The notes beneath the pieces were generated by a model. The model saw nothing but the letters and a program-made list of their open reading frames with translations, searched no databases and had not been told where the DNA came from. Positions 1-12,280 of a DNA stretch of 64,000 nt are shown here, piece after piece. The stretch's first letter is position 1, and each line of letters begins with the position of its first letter. The translations under genes and the position numbers were made by a program. This DNA is from Gordius sp. MW1 (taxonomy: Eukaryota > Nematomorpha > Gordioida > Gordea > Gordiidae). The DNA lies in NCBI GenBank assembly GCA_964036665.1, contig OZ038527.1, positions 26,881,901-26,945,900 on the forward strand. The letters run 5' to 3'.

Positions 1-581
1 AAGAAAGACATATTGGTTAAATACAAAGATCTATATCATTATCTTCTAAAACGGGCCATGAGTCGGCGAAGGATTTAAAGTTGTATCGTACAACAAGAAT
101 CCCTAGTTGTTGCCTGAGTAAAAAGGATGCAGAAATTTTAGATTTCGGTGAGCGTTTTCCAACTTCTTTAAAAAACCCCATTGCCTGTTTACCGAAGGAA
201 CCGGAGCACGAAGCAACGACAGGGATAAAAATATTGGATGCCAAAAGGGCAGAGTACTTGGTAGTTTTACGCCCTTCTGCTGTAGCGATAGGGTCGTAAT
301 TAAAATGGGAAGGAGCAAATAGGTCAATACAAGTAAAATCCCATTTGAGGGATAGGCCATTTTGCCAAGGGACTAGAGAAGAGCCGTCAGAGCGCATCCT
401 ACCCTCGAGAGAGGGATCTGACGGCTCAAGAATTGAGGGGATTTTTGCCTTTTTGAGGGCAGCTGGAATTAATAAATTCGCTTTAGTGTGCCTAACATAT
501 TTATATTTGTTTGCTAGGCAGTGTAGAGGGTGCCTAGCATATTCGTCTACAATGGAAAGACAGTTTCGACAATTGAATTCT
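1..581 (-). pseudogene. RLE-type retroelement copy 1, 3' part
   Basis: This is the C-terminal end of an RT retroelement read on the minus strand. It encodes the CxxC...HxxxC knuckle (about 500-560) and then the nuclease-like domain, with the core residues R-S-D, WDFTCID and AE..K..KY. The reading frame is open from the nuclease core to a stop near position 17 and ends in a conserved tail (RYNFKSFADSWP). The expected RPD is RSD here. It is the same element as 2134-4564, from which it is separated by an insertion. The element's 3' end lies at or beyond the window edge. Domain naming rests on the R2-like order of knuckle then nuclease; clade placement is inferred. Confidence 0.75.
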
Positions 582-699
582 CATGACTACATAGACTGCT
601 CATCACGGTATAAAATGTGTGTGTTTTTTTCCGCCATTTTGAATAACACATAATATACCTCAATACCCTCACAAACAAGGTCAATTATGAATTATAAAA

Positions 700-1480
700 A
701 TACAATAACAATTAAAAATGTAAAAACTGTAATGATATTAAAATTAATCTAATAAATTATATATCAGAATACATAAATATTGTATTAATGCTCAATTTGT
801 TAGTTGGGAATTAATGATAAAGTAAAGAAGTATATATTTTAAAAAGGTGAATGAAACATATTGAACTTGTTAGATATCAACAACATTATATTGACACATT
901 TCATAAAAATTAAAAATGTAAAAACTGTAATAATATTAAAATTAATCTAATAAATCATATATCAGAATACATAGATATTGTATTAATGCTCAATTTGTTA
1001 GTTGGGAATTAATGATAAAGTAAAGAAGTATATATTTTAAAAAGGTGAATGAAACATATTGAACTTGTTAGATATCAACAACATTATATTGACACATTTC
1101 ATAAAAATTAAAAATGTAAAAACTGTAATAATATTAAAATTAATCTAATAAATTATATATCAGAATACATAAATATTGTATTAATGCTCAATTTGTTAGT
1201 TGGGAATTAATGATAAAGAAAGAAGTATATATTTTAAAAAGGTGAATGAAACATATTGAACTTGTTAGATATCAACAACATTATATTGACACATTTTATA
1301 AAAATTAAAAACTGTAATAATATTAAAATTAATCTAATAAATTATATATCAGAATACATAAATATTGTATTAATGCTCAATTTGTTAGTTGGGAATTAAT
1401 GATAAAGTAAAGAAGTATATATTTTAAAAAGGTGAATGAAACATATTGAACTTGTTAGATATCAACAACATTATATAGAC
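700..1480. repeat. 198-bp tandem array inside the P-like insertion
   Basis: About four head-to-tail units start with ATTAAAAATGTAAAAACTG at 711, 909 and 1107, with a slightly shortened one near 1304. A fifth partial unit resumes at 1746 after the MITE. Spacing is 198 bp between the first three. The segment GACACATTTCATAAAAATT plus the unit start also occurs once inside the P-like copy at 52.1 kb, so the array amplifies internal P-like sequence. Confidence 0.9.
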
Positions 1481-1482
1481 AC

Positions 1483-1737
1483 GAATCGGGGTCAAAATAG
1501 CAGAAAAAAAACAGCAGAATTGGTCAGAACTGGTCAGACAAGATTTTAGATAATCAATATATTAGAATTAAATCTCAAATGGGGAGGGAATTTGATGTGC
1601 ATCTAATCCTAACCCTGACCCTAACCTAAAACGCTGACCTAAAACACTAACCCGAACCTTAACCCTCCTGACCAATCTTGATCTGACCAGTTCTGACCAA
1701 TTCTGCTGTTTTTTTTCTGCTATTTTGACCCGGTCCC
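1483..1737. mobile_element. 255-bp MITE with ~50-bp TIRs and 8-bp TSD
   Basis: The inverted ends read CGGGGTCAAAATAGCAG on the left and CCGGGTCAAAATAGCAG on the right in complement. Near-perfect pairing runs about 50 bp to GGTCAGAACTGGTCAGA. The element is flanked by the direct repeat ATAGACAC (1475-1482 and 1738-1745) and interrupts a unit of the tandem array, which gives the empty site directly. The core holds degenerate CCCTAA-like sequence. An 8-bp duplication fits hAT or P mobilisation. No coding capacity. Confidence 0.9.
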
Positions 1738-2133
1738 ATAGACACATTTCATAAAAATTAAAAATGTTAAAACTGTAATGATATTAAAATTAATCTAATA
1801 AACTATATATCAGAATACATAAATATTGTATTAATACTCAATTTGTTACTTGGGAATTAATGATAAAGTAAAGAAGTATATAATGTACCCTCTCAAATAA
1901 GGTCAATTATGAGTTAACACCTAATTTTTTTTAAAAATATCGTATATCTTGTAATATCTTACTTATTTATGGTATCAAATCCTTTTTTCTTTAACTCTCC
2001 TGTTCGAAGAAAACGACATAGCGCAAAACCACATTATATGATATAGGACGGTAGTGTTATTCAAAATGGAGGCAAATTTCACACACAATTTGCCATATGG
2101 AACATATGATATGGGCAGTCTATGTAGTCTATG

Positions 2134-4564
2134 GCTGTAGCTGATCCCCAACCTTAAAGCTATGGAATATGATAGCTCAAAGTCTTCAAGCAGCATTCCC
2201 AAAAGTTTGCTGGGATAGGCTTCAAGCCACTCGTGACCGGAACCATCAAAAGCGAGGGACCTAAGGTTGTAATGCTGGCTATCGTCGCTGCTCGATAAAA
2301 GGTAATCAACGGAGCGCGATACGAGTCCAGAATCCCAATCCTTTTGTCTCGTACTTTGAGGTTGAACGGTCTCGGGTGTGACATTCAAATTCCAAAGCTC
2401 TAAGGCTTGAGTTAGCAGAGGGTCGGAATCATGTTTTGTGAGATTAAAAATTAAGTTTTGGACCGACTTAAAAGAGGAAATAAAAGCAGCTAGCGATATG
2501 CTGCCGGGAGGACGAATTCCCAATCCTCCAGATTTGGTTGGAAGGGATGCCTGAACCCAATTATTAGTGTTAAATTTTAAATTTAAAATTTTTTCTAATA
2601 AAGTTTTAAAAAGCCTTCGTACAACTTTAAAACTTCTGGGTGTAAAAATGCACCAGATGAGCGAAAACAATGATTAATCTTTGAAATGTTAAAATAGTTT
2701 TTGATTATGTAAAAAGAATGATGTGCAGGCAAGCATTTTAAAAGTTCCGTTTTAGATTTAAAAATTTCGAGGTTTTTATGAAGAAAATTTAAAAGAGATT
2801 TTTCACCGCCAATAGGTGATCCCAAAAGGGATATGTTTTCTCTAAAACTGAAAAAGTTTTAAAAAAGGGAAAGTCAATAGTGTTAGGGGCCTGATAGATT
2901 TCACATTTTTTCGTGTTTAATTTAAGATTTAGAGTGGGTTCAAAATTGTTGATAATTTCTATAGCTTTACTAATCGCCTCCGGGCGGCCACATAGGGTGG
3001 CGTCGTCGAGGTACCAAACATTTAAATCGAGGGTACACTGAGATGATATTGCCTCGACTAAATTATGAATGGCCAAACAAAACAAGGGAGGGCCTAATGG
3101 ATCTCCTTGTTGGATGCCTTCGGACGAATCAATAACGTATTCGCCGAATCGAAGCTTGGTTGTAGAACCATAGCTTAATAAAATGTAATTTAAAAATAGT
3201 GGGAATTCAGCTAAAAAAGTGTTAATAAGGGTTTCTCTTCGAATATTGTTAAAAGCATTGGCGAAATCTAATTTAACAAAGCAGGACTCGGTAGAAATAT
3301 TTTGAATTGTGATCCGGCCAGCATGGCTGGCTGCCTCACAGCCGCCTTTAATTCCGAAGCCGAGTTGATGAGGGCAGAGCTTAGCGGACAAGGAGGGTTT
3401 TATGAGTTTGCAGAGTATCTTAGATATAATACGGCGAAAAAGGCTTCCAATAGCAATGGGTCTAACTGAGTTATCCGGTTTTTTGATGGCGATTAGTTTT
3501 GCACCGAATAAAATAGGGATGATTTCATGAGGAAATTTTCCATTAACGATGATATTACAAAAAGAAGTAATAGAATTTAAGAGAGGTTCAGTATTTAAAT
3601 TATTTAAATTGAGTAAATCTTGTAGATATACTGGGCGCCATCCGTCAAGTCCAGCTGCGGAGTCCAAAGGAAAGGAGTTAAGGGCTTCACGGGTGTCTGA
3701 AGACTCGAGCACTATTGATGATGGAGATGTGGGGTATTTACTGGCTGAGGATGCTGGTGGGTGTTTTTGATTAAGCTCCCTATAAGAGTCAGGGCAACAA
3801 GGGGCTATTGAGTTGTTATCATAAAAAGCTCTAAGGGCACTTTTTGGGTTAAAATTATAAATTTTATTTGAGATGTGCTTGGCAGTTTGGTTAATTGAGA
3901 ATTCCAGCGGAAAAGGTTTTGTTTTGCTTGTGCATGTAATGGGAACATCATTATTAAAACACAGAAGGGATTCCTTGATGAGACTTGATAAATTATGTTC
4001 ATTAGGTTTCCTAACATAAAGGATATGATATGGAAATTTAAAAAATTTGTCCCAATTAGTTAAGTTATAAGGGTTTTTGATAATAGAAGTGAATAAATTT
4101 AGCAAAGATTGTTGAATGGAAGGTCTGGCTCCTCTTGGGATTCTAGAGATAGTATTAGGAAATGAATTTGTTAAAAAAGAATTACTCCAAGATAAGTCAG
4201 GCGGTTGTTTAATTAGTGGGGAGCATTGTAAGGGTGCGGGGATGACAGGGCTAGGGATTGGCAATAGGGGAGCCTCTTCAAAGTTAGAAGCCAGGGGTGG
4301 AATTGGTAAGCAGGTTGGAGGTAATTTGCCAGAAGAAGGGCACCTTGAAGACACAGGGCCATGAATCCAAAAAAAATTGTGTTTATCAAGGCATATTCGT
4401 CGCTTACAAGTTGGGCATAGGGGTTTAGAGATTAACATGTGGGAGAAAAAAACTTGATTTATAAGAGGATAAGTTGAACAATAAAGGCATCCGGACATGT
4501 AATACAAAATCATACGTTTGAATAATTTTTTTATCCAGAGCCGCCTTACTCTAGTTTGAACCAT
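2134..4564 (-). pseudogene. RLE-type retroelement copy 1, N-terminal, RT and thumb part
   Basis: The minus-strand frame begins near 4564 and stays open for 591 codons. It carries the N-terminal zinc-finger-like block (CPTCKRR, then HGPVSSRCPSSGKLPP), the IPRGARP segment, and the RT motifs [40 protein letters not shown] and YLDDATLCG. A frameshift near 2800 ends the frame. The thumb and post-RT region (LPTKSGGLGIRP, GHEWLEAYPSK) continues in another frame at 2140-2670 and stops at the P-like insertion. RT catalytic YLDD is intact. In intact relatives the product would copy element RNA at a nicked target. This copy is broken by the frameshift and the insertion. Confidence 0.85.
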
Positions 4565-4599
4565 TGTGGTTGAATTTTTACTTTAAGAGTTTTAGATTA

Positions 4600-5190
4600 G
4601 GTATATTATACATTTAATTTATTTTATAATTTTAAAACCCTTGTCCATGACAACAATATTTGGTTTAATAAATTTAACTTCACCCATAATTAATCACTTT
4701 ACCATGCCATGAGGATATAAATTACAAGTTGAATTTGATCTTTAACTTTCTCAATTGTAGAATTATCTCACTCAGATTCTTTAAAAAACAGAAATTAAGG
4801 AAAGTGCAAATGAATCATGGATGAATGAAGAGTTTACTTTGGGTACCAATTAATTGCAAATATGCTTTTTGTAGTATTAGCACTCACAATTTTTAAAAAC
4901 AACGAATTTAAAGTAAGTTTAAAAAAGCATATTAAACGCTCAGAAAAACAGAATTACTAATATCCTAATTCCTAATAATTTGGCTAGTATTGGTATCCTC
5001 CTCCTCTATTAGAAATTTAGGATTATAATTGAAAAGAGGTCGAAAAATTTTAGTCCAAATAGTCTTAAAATTAGAAGATTTACATATAAAATCTAATTTC
5101 AGATTAATTTTTTTATTGTTTGTTTGAACGTAAGAACATTATGAAAATGAAGTGTAAAAATTCGAAAATTAAAGAGCGGGTATGAAACGA
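4600..5190. other. AT-rich stretch without a recognisable gene
   Basis: Lies between the 5' end of retroelement copy 1 and the 3' end of copy 2. I see only AT-rich sequence and no coding motif, TIR or tandem unit. Confidence 0.5.
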
Positions 5191-8015
5191 AATAAAAAAT
5201 TATAATTCAAAAGCGTCGTATGTGTCATCTATTAAAAGTGGCCAGCTGTCGGCCAGGGATTTAAAATTGTACTTTGCATAAAAATGCCAATTTTATGTTT
5301 AACTAAAAATTTGTGGAATATATAGAGGGCGGGCAGCGACGGCTGATTTCTTTAAAATGCTTAATGGCGGAAGGACCAAAAGTCCCAGAACACGAGTCAA
5401 CGATAGAGGTAAAGATATTAAAGGGTAGAAGGGCCTGGTATTTTACCGTTTTGCGGTGGTCGGCGAGGGTCAGAGCGTTGTAGCTCTGGTTAGAGGGGGC
5501 GAAAATGTCTATGCAGGTGAAATCCCATTAAAGGGGTAGACCATTTTGCCAAGGGATGAGGGTAGAGTCGTCTGGTCGCATCCTTACCTCCAACGAAGGG
5601 TCTGACGGCTCTAAAACGGACGGGATATTGGCTTTTTTAAAAGCGGCTTGGATAAGGCTATTCACCTTTTCGTCCCTTATGTATTTAAATTTATTGTAAA
5701 GGCAGTGTAGGGGGTGCCTTGCATAAATGTCTATTTTTGGGAGCAGTTGCGGCAGGAATATTCCTTTGAATAGGGAATTCATAATCTGGTGGCGATGGAG
5801 TATGCTAGCTCTGGGTGCTGCAACATCAATCCAGAAAGTGAACTAGGATAAGCTTCTAGCCACTCTTGACCCGATCCGTCAAAAACCAAAGATTTAAGGT
5901 TGAAGTGCTGGCGGGCGTCGCAACTCGATAAGAGGTAATCAACGGAGCGCGATACGAGGCCAGCATCCCAATCCTTTTGTCTTGAGGTTATGGGAAAGGG
6001 GGTCCCTGTGTTGACGTTGGCAGACCAGACATCTAGAGCTTGTACAAACCATGGATCCTCGCTTGTTGTGATTAATCGGTTCAAACCTTAGGCGGATTTA
6101 TACGAAGAGATAAAGGCTGCTAATGAAATTGAGTTAGCAGGGCCTATGCCTAAGCCGCCAGCTTTAGTAAGTAATGAGGCTTGGAGTCAAGAAGAAGTGC
6201 TGAATTTGATATTAAGGATGGCTTCTGGCGTGTTTTTCATAAAGCTATCGTAGCTTTTTAAAATCTCGGGTAATAAAAAAGCGGATGAGGACCGAAAGCA
6301 GTGTTGAATTTTCGAGATATTAAAATAATTTTTGATGATATAAAATGCGTGATGTTTTGGGAGGGTATTGAGAATTTCCATCTTCGAGGAAAGAGTTGCT
6401 AAGTGACTATGTAAAAACTATTAAGGCGATTTGCCCACCTATTGGAGAGCCTAGATGAGTTAACTCTTCATTTCTACTTTTAAATGAAGCTTAAAAATGG
6501 GAAATATGTCTGTATCCGGGCATTGATATATCTCGCATTTAGAGATAATCAATTTCAGTTTAGGACGGCTTCATAATCTCGGCTTAAAAGAATGGCCTTG
6601 GAGATTTCTTCCTGAGGCATAAGGTGGCATCGTCAAGGTACCAGACGTTTAATGATAAAGAGCATTGATTTGAGAGGGATTCGGTTAAATTTTTGATCCC
6701 TAGACAAAACAAAAGTTGACCTAGAGGGTCACCCTTTTGAATACTTTCTGCCGATTCAATTATAAAGTCCCCAAACTTTAGTTTGTGCAACCGTAACTTA
6801 AATTGATGTAATTTGAAAACTTTGGAACTCATCAACCAAGGAATTTATAATCGATTCTCGGCGAATATTATTGAATGCATTGGCAAAGTCTAATTTAACC
6901 ATGCAAGGGAATTTGTTGAAGACTTATCCGCGCAGCGTGATTGGCAGCTTCACAGCCGCCTTTAATCCCAAATCCAAATTGATGAGGAATTAACTTGTCG
7001 CTTAAACTGGATTTGATTGTCTTACAAATGAGTTTTGATATAATACGTCGGAAAACACTGCCAATAGCGATGGGTCTTACCGAATTATCAAGTTTTTTGA
7101 TAGCGATGAGTTTAGCGCCGAACAATATAGGGATTATTTCGGTAGGAATATTACCGTTGACAATTAAATTGCATAGGGACGTTATAGAGTTGAGTAAAAT
7201 TGCAGCGCTCACGTTTTGGAGGTTAGTCACGTCTTGTAAATAAAAGGGGCGGAAACCGTCAAGGCCTGCTGCAGAGTCAATGGGAAAGGAATTGATGGCT
7301 TCCCGAATGTCGGAAGAGTCTAGTTTTATGGAAGAGGCTGAGGTAGGGAGTCGATTTGCCGATGAGGACGAGGAATGTTGAGATTTGAGTTGTTGGTATG
7401 AATTAAGGGAGTAAGGAGCAATTGAGTCATTGTCATAAAATAATCTTATAGCACTTTTGTGGTTAAAGATATCAATTTTTTTAGATTTGTTTAGCAGTTT
7501 GCTTGACAGTGGAGGAGTTTGGGGATTGTTTGTGCTGGGGGTATTTTTAAAAATATTATCAATATTGAAATTTAAAAAGGAGTCTTTAATATGTTTGGAC
7601 AGATTTTCAACGTTGGGTCCTCTTACATATAAGGTGTGAAAGGTAAGTCTGAAAAGTTTATCCTAGTTAGTAAGATTTGAGGGAGAGTTTGTTATGGAAG
7701 TTATAAGATTTTAAAAACTTTGGGCGAGCACCCCTAGGAATTTTTGATATAGTGCTGGGAAAGGTTGAGGCTTCCAAGAATAGTCCAAAGAAGCGGTAAT
7801 AATGGGGCTGTCTAAGGATGGAGGATCTGAGTTGGACGTGCAAGGGGCATCATGAGGAGCATCCTCTATTATGGAGGCAAGAGGTGGAATAAGAGGGCTA
7901 GCAGATGGGATTTTCCCAGAGGAGATACAACGAGCAGAAGGGTGACCACGTATAATAAAACAGTTATTTTTTTCATGGCTAACAAATTTTTTTCATGTAC
8001 AACAAAAGGATTTAG
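5190..8015 (-). pseudogene. RLE-type retroelement copy 2, decayed
   Basis: A nearly full-length minus-strand copy, closely related to the intact element at 26.6-29.5 kb but cut by many frameshifts and stops. In element order from the right: the N-terminal zinc finger (about 7900-8010), the central region (7250-7800), RT fingers with AIKKLDNSVRPIAIGSVF and [14 protein letters not shown] (6895-7230), QKGDPLG and YLDDATLC (6584-6835), thumb (6187-6381), GQEWLEAYPSS (5779-6084), and the nuclease-like domain (5528-5782). Changed motifs such as QKGDPLG for QQGDPLG, and several indels, mark it as dead. The AT-rich leader to about 8110 resembles that of the intact copy. Confidence 0.85.
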
Positions 8016-8200
8016 TGAAACCCGTATTTATGTTATTTTATAAAAGAGATATTGAAGCAGTTGGTAAAATGTTATTAAGATATATATAAAATATATAGAT
8101 ATTAGATTTGTAAAAATCCTCTGAACATGTTAATCTATTATTTCTATCCTAGCAACATTCCAATTAATAAAGTGTTTGCGATCTAATTTTAAAATTATTT

Positions 8201-8265
8201 TTAACCCTTCGTAGGTTGGGTCAAACATGCTAACACGGATGATATTTGGGGTCATAATTACCCGA
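8201..8265 (+). repeat. piggyBac-like left terminus (TTAA + CCCTTCGTAGG)
   Basis: TTAA at 8201-8204 is followed by CCCTTCGTAGGTTGGGT and, further in, GGGGTCATAATTACCC. The pattern matches the inverted complement of 13640-13689. TTAA next to a CCC/CAC terminus and an internal GGGGTCA...TGACCCC palindrome is typical of piggyBac-family ends. Assignment is inference; no transposase is visible between the two ends. Confidence 0.5.
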
Positions 8266-8646
8266 AACTTTAAATTGTTTTATAAAATAAACTTGTAAAA
8301 ATTTGCAAGAATAATATTTCAACTCTTATACGTTCATTAATATATTAATAATGCTATTTGATCAAGTGGTTTAGTTTTTATACCTATAATTAGAGCAACC
8401 CCCAAAATTTTTCCCCTAATGACTATTTTGGCTCATATCAAAAAAAAATATATTTTATTTTATGGTTTAATTAATAAGATTATATAAAAGAAGGTTGAAA
8501 CTATAAATGTGGATTGGTAAAAAAACCTAAAAACAAAGAAAATAGAGATGTTCAAACTTAGGCAATTTATGGCCTTTTAGTTTAAAAAGTTACTATTGGT
8601 CTCAACTCATATTGTTATAAATTTAAATATTATTTTATAATTTTTT

Positions 8647-10512
8647 CAGAGCTGTTGCGCGCACCAGGTGCGCGCACCGGTTTTGCGGTGCGACGTGCTG
8701 GTGCGCGCACTTTTTTAAAACCAAGAACGAGTGCGGGTGCGCGCACCCTACTCACTCGGTGCGCGTGCAAAATTGCGCTCCTATTTTGCGCACATTAAGA
8801 ATTTAACAATTAATATATTTGACATTATCTTATATATCGCATAGCATATCTCACAAATTAACATTGTAGTAAAACAACATCAAAGATACATTTATGTTCC
8901 TGGTGGAAGAGATAACAAGGCGGGAAATTTAATTAACATCGATAGACAATATAATTAATTAATATATCCGCCATTTATATTATTCGCCTATTTACTTTAT
9001 CAACTATTGCTTAAAACGTTTTGGTTTATCATAATTAATATTGCAATAGAAGTTGAAGTATAATTAGAAAAACAAAAACAGACAGGTAATTAGGATAAAT
9101 AATTAACAATATTGTAATATTTATATTCAGTGTTTTTTTGGAAAACTTTTACCCGCCGTTACTAACTTGATTTCATTTCCAACACTTTTAAACTTCTCAT
9201 CGCTATCGTACATCCGAATATTTGCCAAAACATGGGCGCTGTGCTTGCCACTGCCTAAATTTGGTAGTAAGTGTTGATATCAAAGAAGCTTTTTCGAATC
9301 ACAATTTCAACAAGATATTTCGTGCAACATTTGCAAAATGCCAAAAATTATGGAATAAGCAAAACATGTCAACTCAGTTTGATCTATTTAAAGATAAAAT
9401 TGGACAATATTTAATTGCTCCAAATAAAACTAGGTGGAACAGCTATTACGAGGCAGTTAATTTAACAAATAAATTGCTTGATACAAAAAAATCTGATTGT
9501 ATGATATATTTGATGAGATAAATTTACCCAGGTTTAAAGAAGAAGAAAGAATATTTATTCATGAGTATTTTTCAGTAAGTTGTACTTTATAAAAAGATAT
9601 AATTGCTCTTTATAAATTTACATATTAATTAATAGGTTATGGAACCACTGGCTAGATCATTGCAAATTTTAGAAGGTGATAGATACATTGACTTAGGATA
9701 TCTTTTGCCAACAATAACTGCTTTAATTAAGAAATTAAAAAGGTTTTGTGAATTAAAGATATGCCAACCATTGGTGTATGCAATTATCAAAGGGATTGAA
9801 AAAAGGTTTTATCTTTTTTATAATAAATTTTATAAATTTATTATTTGTATTTAAAAAGATTCTTAAATCTCTATGATGACGATGTTATTGCAGCGGCGTT
9901 TCTAAAGCCATTATTTAAAACAAATTTTAGTTGGTGCAATGAAGATGAAAATATACCTTTAGTAAAACGAATTACGCGGTTATGAAAGCCAAATTATGAC
10001 TGAGTCAATAAATAAGGAAGTCTTTCAAATAAAAGATTTCGATGATTTTTTTGAAGTAATGATCATCAACAGAAAACGACATTTCAGAATTTTTTGCAAT
10101 CTACCGATATATCTCTGGGAATCTTCCAACAATCTTCTTCGTTAAAAAAATTATATATAAGATATAATACTCCGATTCCTTCGAGTGCCCCCGTGGAACG
10201 CCTCTTCAGCAAAGCTAAGGCGATTTTAAGCGACAGAAAGGGTAGCCTGACAGATAGTCACCTCGAAATGCTTTTAAGATGAATGTCAATAAAATCCTAT
10301 TTTAATTGTTTTTCTGTATCATTATTATTTTTATAATTATAATAAATCGGCGTAATAAAAGTTTTTAATTGAACATTGTAATATATTTTGAATTTGAATA
10401 GAGTGTAAAAAATTTTGTTAAAATTGGTGCGGGTGCGAGTGCGTGCACCGAATTTTTTCAAAGTGCGGGTGCGAGTGCCTCACCGGTTTTTTAGGTGCGA
10501 TTAACAGCTCTA
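8647..10512 (+). mobile_element. hAT element with TIRs and perfect 8-bp TSD
   Basis: The ends are CAGAGCTGTT (8647) and AACAGCTCTA (to 10512), flanked on both sides by AATTTTTT (8639-8646 and 10513-10520). Subterminal regions at 8655-8790 and 10427-10500 are dense in GTGCGCGCAC and GTGCGGGTGCG motifs. They stand out from the AT-rich surroundings and look like transposase-binding clusters. The 1.87-kb interior contains a decayed hAT transposase. Boundaries and duplication are read directly; superfamily follows from the TSD length, TIR form and coding remnant. Confidence 0.92.
9210..10282 (+). pseudogene. hAT transposase remnant
   Basis: Three plus-strand pieces. The first (9222-9521) contains RCACHCLNL, a run ending KLWNKQ, and NKTRWNSYYEAV, hallmarks of the hAT RNase H-like core. 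The second (9639-9854) has MEPLARSLQILEG...LGYLLPT. The third (10094-10282) holds the C-terminal dimerisation block, APVERLFSKAK and LSDRKGSLTDSHLEMLL. Stops and frameshifts separate the blocks. No N-terminal BED finger is visible, so the element is non-autonomous. Confidence 0.88.
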
Positions 10513-10849
10513 AATTTTTTTATACAGATATATAATAAAATATAAAAATTAAGAATAAGGGCAATATTTAAATGAAAAATTTTACATCAGAAATTTTATG
10601 AGGTTACAAAAATAGTTACATATACATTTTATATGTATGGTTAAATAGTCACAAATTTGCTAAATTTCACTATACTCTTAACTATTTCATCTGCAATAAG
10701 TATTTTAAAATAATCAAGAGGAATTTTGGCTGCCCGTTCATATAACTTTACTCCAGTTAAATGCAATACAAAATTATGTTTCTTGTTTTAACATTTTTAT
10801 TGGGACAATTTTTGTGCCACTTAGTATTGTCTTTCCCTCTGAAATATAT

Positions 10850-11400
10850 CATACTAGCTGACCCGGCAAACGTTGTTTTGCCATATTAAAAAAATTTAAA
10901 AAAAATTAAAAAATTTAAATAAGAAAATTTAAAATTACCAAAAAAATTTTTTAAAAACACAACTATACGAAAAATAACAATAATTGATATTTTTAAAGGT
11001 GGTTAAAAACACAAAATTTTACCTCAATAATGTTCGAATTTAAATTTTCACGAAGCAAATTTTTTTAAGTCAAATTTACCTATAATCAAAAAAAAATATC
11101 GCGCCTGGCCTTTATGATAAAATATAAACAAAAGGCGGATACGGATACGCATATAGTTTATTTAACGAAAAATAACAAATAATTGATATTTTTAAGGGTG
11201 TATAAAACACAAATTTTACCTCAATGATGTTCGAATTTAAATTTTCATGAAGCAAATTTTTTTAAGTCATATTTACCTATAATCAAAAAAAAAATATTGC
11301 GCCTGGTCTTTATGATAAAATATAAACAAAAGGCGGATACGGATACGCATATAGTTTATTTAACGAAAAATCAAACGTTGTTTTGCCATTTACCCGGGTG
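10850..11400. repeat. Dispersed repeat end plus two ~200-bp tandem units
   Basis: Starts ACTAGCTGACCCGGCAAACG with GTTGTTTTGCCAT; a second AAACGTTGTTTTGCCAT block followed by TTACCCGGGTGTATTAGC closes the unit near 11400. Between them two tandem copies of about 200 bp each end in AAAAGGCGGATACGG, ATACGCATATAGTTT. No coding potential seen; family not identified. Confidence 0.7.
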
Positions 11401-11418
11401 TATTAGCAGAATATAGAT

Positions 11419-12280
11419 CATGGGCGTACCCAGGTTTTGAATTAGGGGGGGGGGAACAGATTATTAAAAATTTTTGCTTGACTATCCAAAAGTTTTCCTG
11501 CCACCGTAATTTAAATTAGGGGGGGGGGCAAAATATAATTTTTTTTTTAATTTTTAAGGGTATTTGTATTGAAATTTGATCCTTTTTTTAGAGGGGGCAG
11601 CCGCGCCCTCTGCCCCCTGGCTAATTAGGGGGGGGCATATAGATAAATTTCAATAGATTAGGAATATATCAAATATAATTGGTAAGTGTTTATTATGCAA
11701 AAAATTTTAAACAAATAGTTAAAGAGGGTCCAAGGCCCAGGCCCACCCAAGAGAGAAAACCTGGCTCCATGGCCCCCCCAAGGAAAAAATCTTTGGCCCC
11801 CTGGCCCTTCAAGCAATTTTTTTTATTTTTATGTAATTAAGAAACAATATCATAATCATGGGCGTAGCCAGGGGGGAAGCTGCCCCCCCCTAATTAGCCA
11901 GGAGGAACAAGGGGCGCGGCTGCCCCCTTCCTAATTTAAAAAAAGAAGGATTTCAATGCAAAAACCCTTAAAAATTAAAAAAATTATGTTTTACCCCCCC
12001 CCCCCTTAATTAGACAGGCTGGGTCAGGGGGCGCGGCTATCCCCCCCCCCCCCCCCTATTTGAACTTAACTCAAAATAATACAGATGCGTATTAGCGAAT
12101 TTACACATAAATATAAATTATTTTGGTAAAATGAAATTTAAATTACGGTCGCAGGAAAATTTTTGGATAGTCGAGACCTTTTTTTTATTTTTTTTGCTCT
12201 CAGGAAAATTTTTGGGTAGTCAAGACCTTTTTTTTTTAATCTGCCCCCCTCCCCTAATTCAAAACCTAGGCACGCCCATG
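11419..12280. mobile_element. Foldback/MITE cluster with CATGGGCGTA ends
   Basis: The outer ends are inverted: CATGGGCGTACCCAGGTTTT at 11419 and, in complement, CATGGGCGTGCCTAGGTTTT ending at 12280. A second CATGGGCGTAGCCAGG starts near 11855, so at least two nested members are present. The interior is made of long G or C runs alternating with AT tracts and an AAAACCCTTAAAAATTAAAA-type core. It belongs to the MITE family repeated through the window. The open frame at 12131-12415 is composed of this repeat and is not a gene. Confidence 0.75.

Larger units (their letters stand above)
582..2133. mobile_element. P-element-like insertion (THAP remnant, TIRs)
   Basis: This 1.55-kb insertion splits retroelement copy 1 between its conserved RLGIS segment and the C-terminal zinc knuckle. 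Its ends are inverted repeats resembling CATAGACTACATAGACTGC; the left end lacks one A. Just inside the right end, read on the minus strand, a short frame gives WFCAMSFSSNRR. This matches the start of a THAP domain as spelled in the related copy at 51.9 kb ([11 protein letters not shown]-x4-C). The interior is mostly a tandem array and a nested MITE. I do not see a matching target duplication at this copy. Assignment to the P superfamily is inferred from the THAP-like start and the 8-bp duplication of the second copy. Confidence 0.6.

Noticed and set aside
700-1480. Possible CRISPR-like direct repeats
   Set aside because: Units are contiguous 198-bp tandem copies without unique spacers, in eukaryotic DNA.
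3549-4364. Plus-strand frames opposite the retroelement ORF
   Set aside because: Shadow frames of the minus-strand RT coding region; no independent motif.
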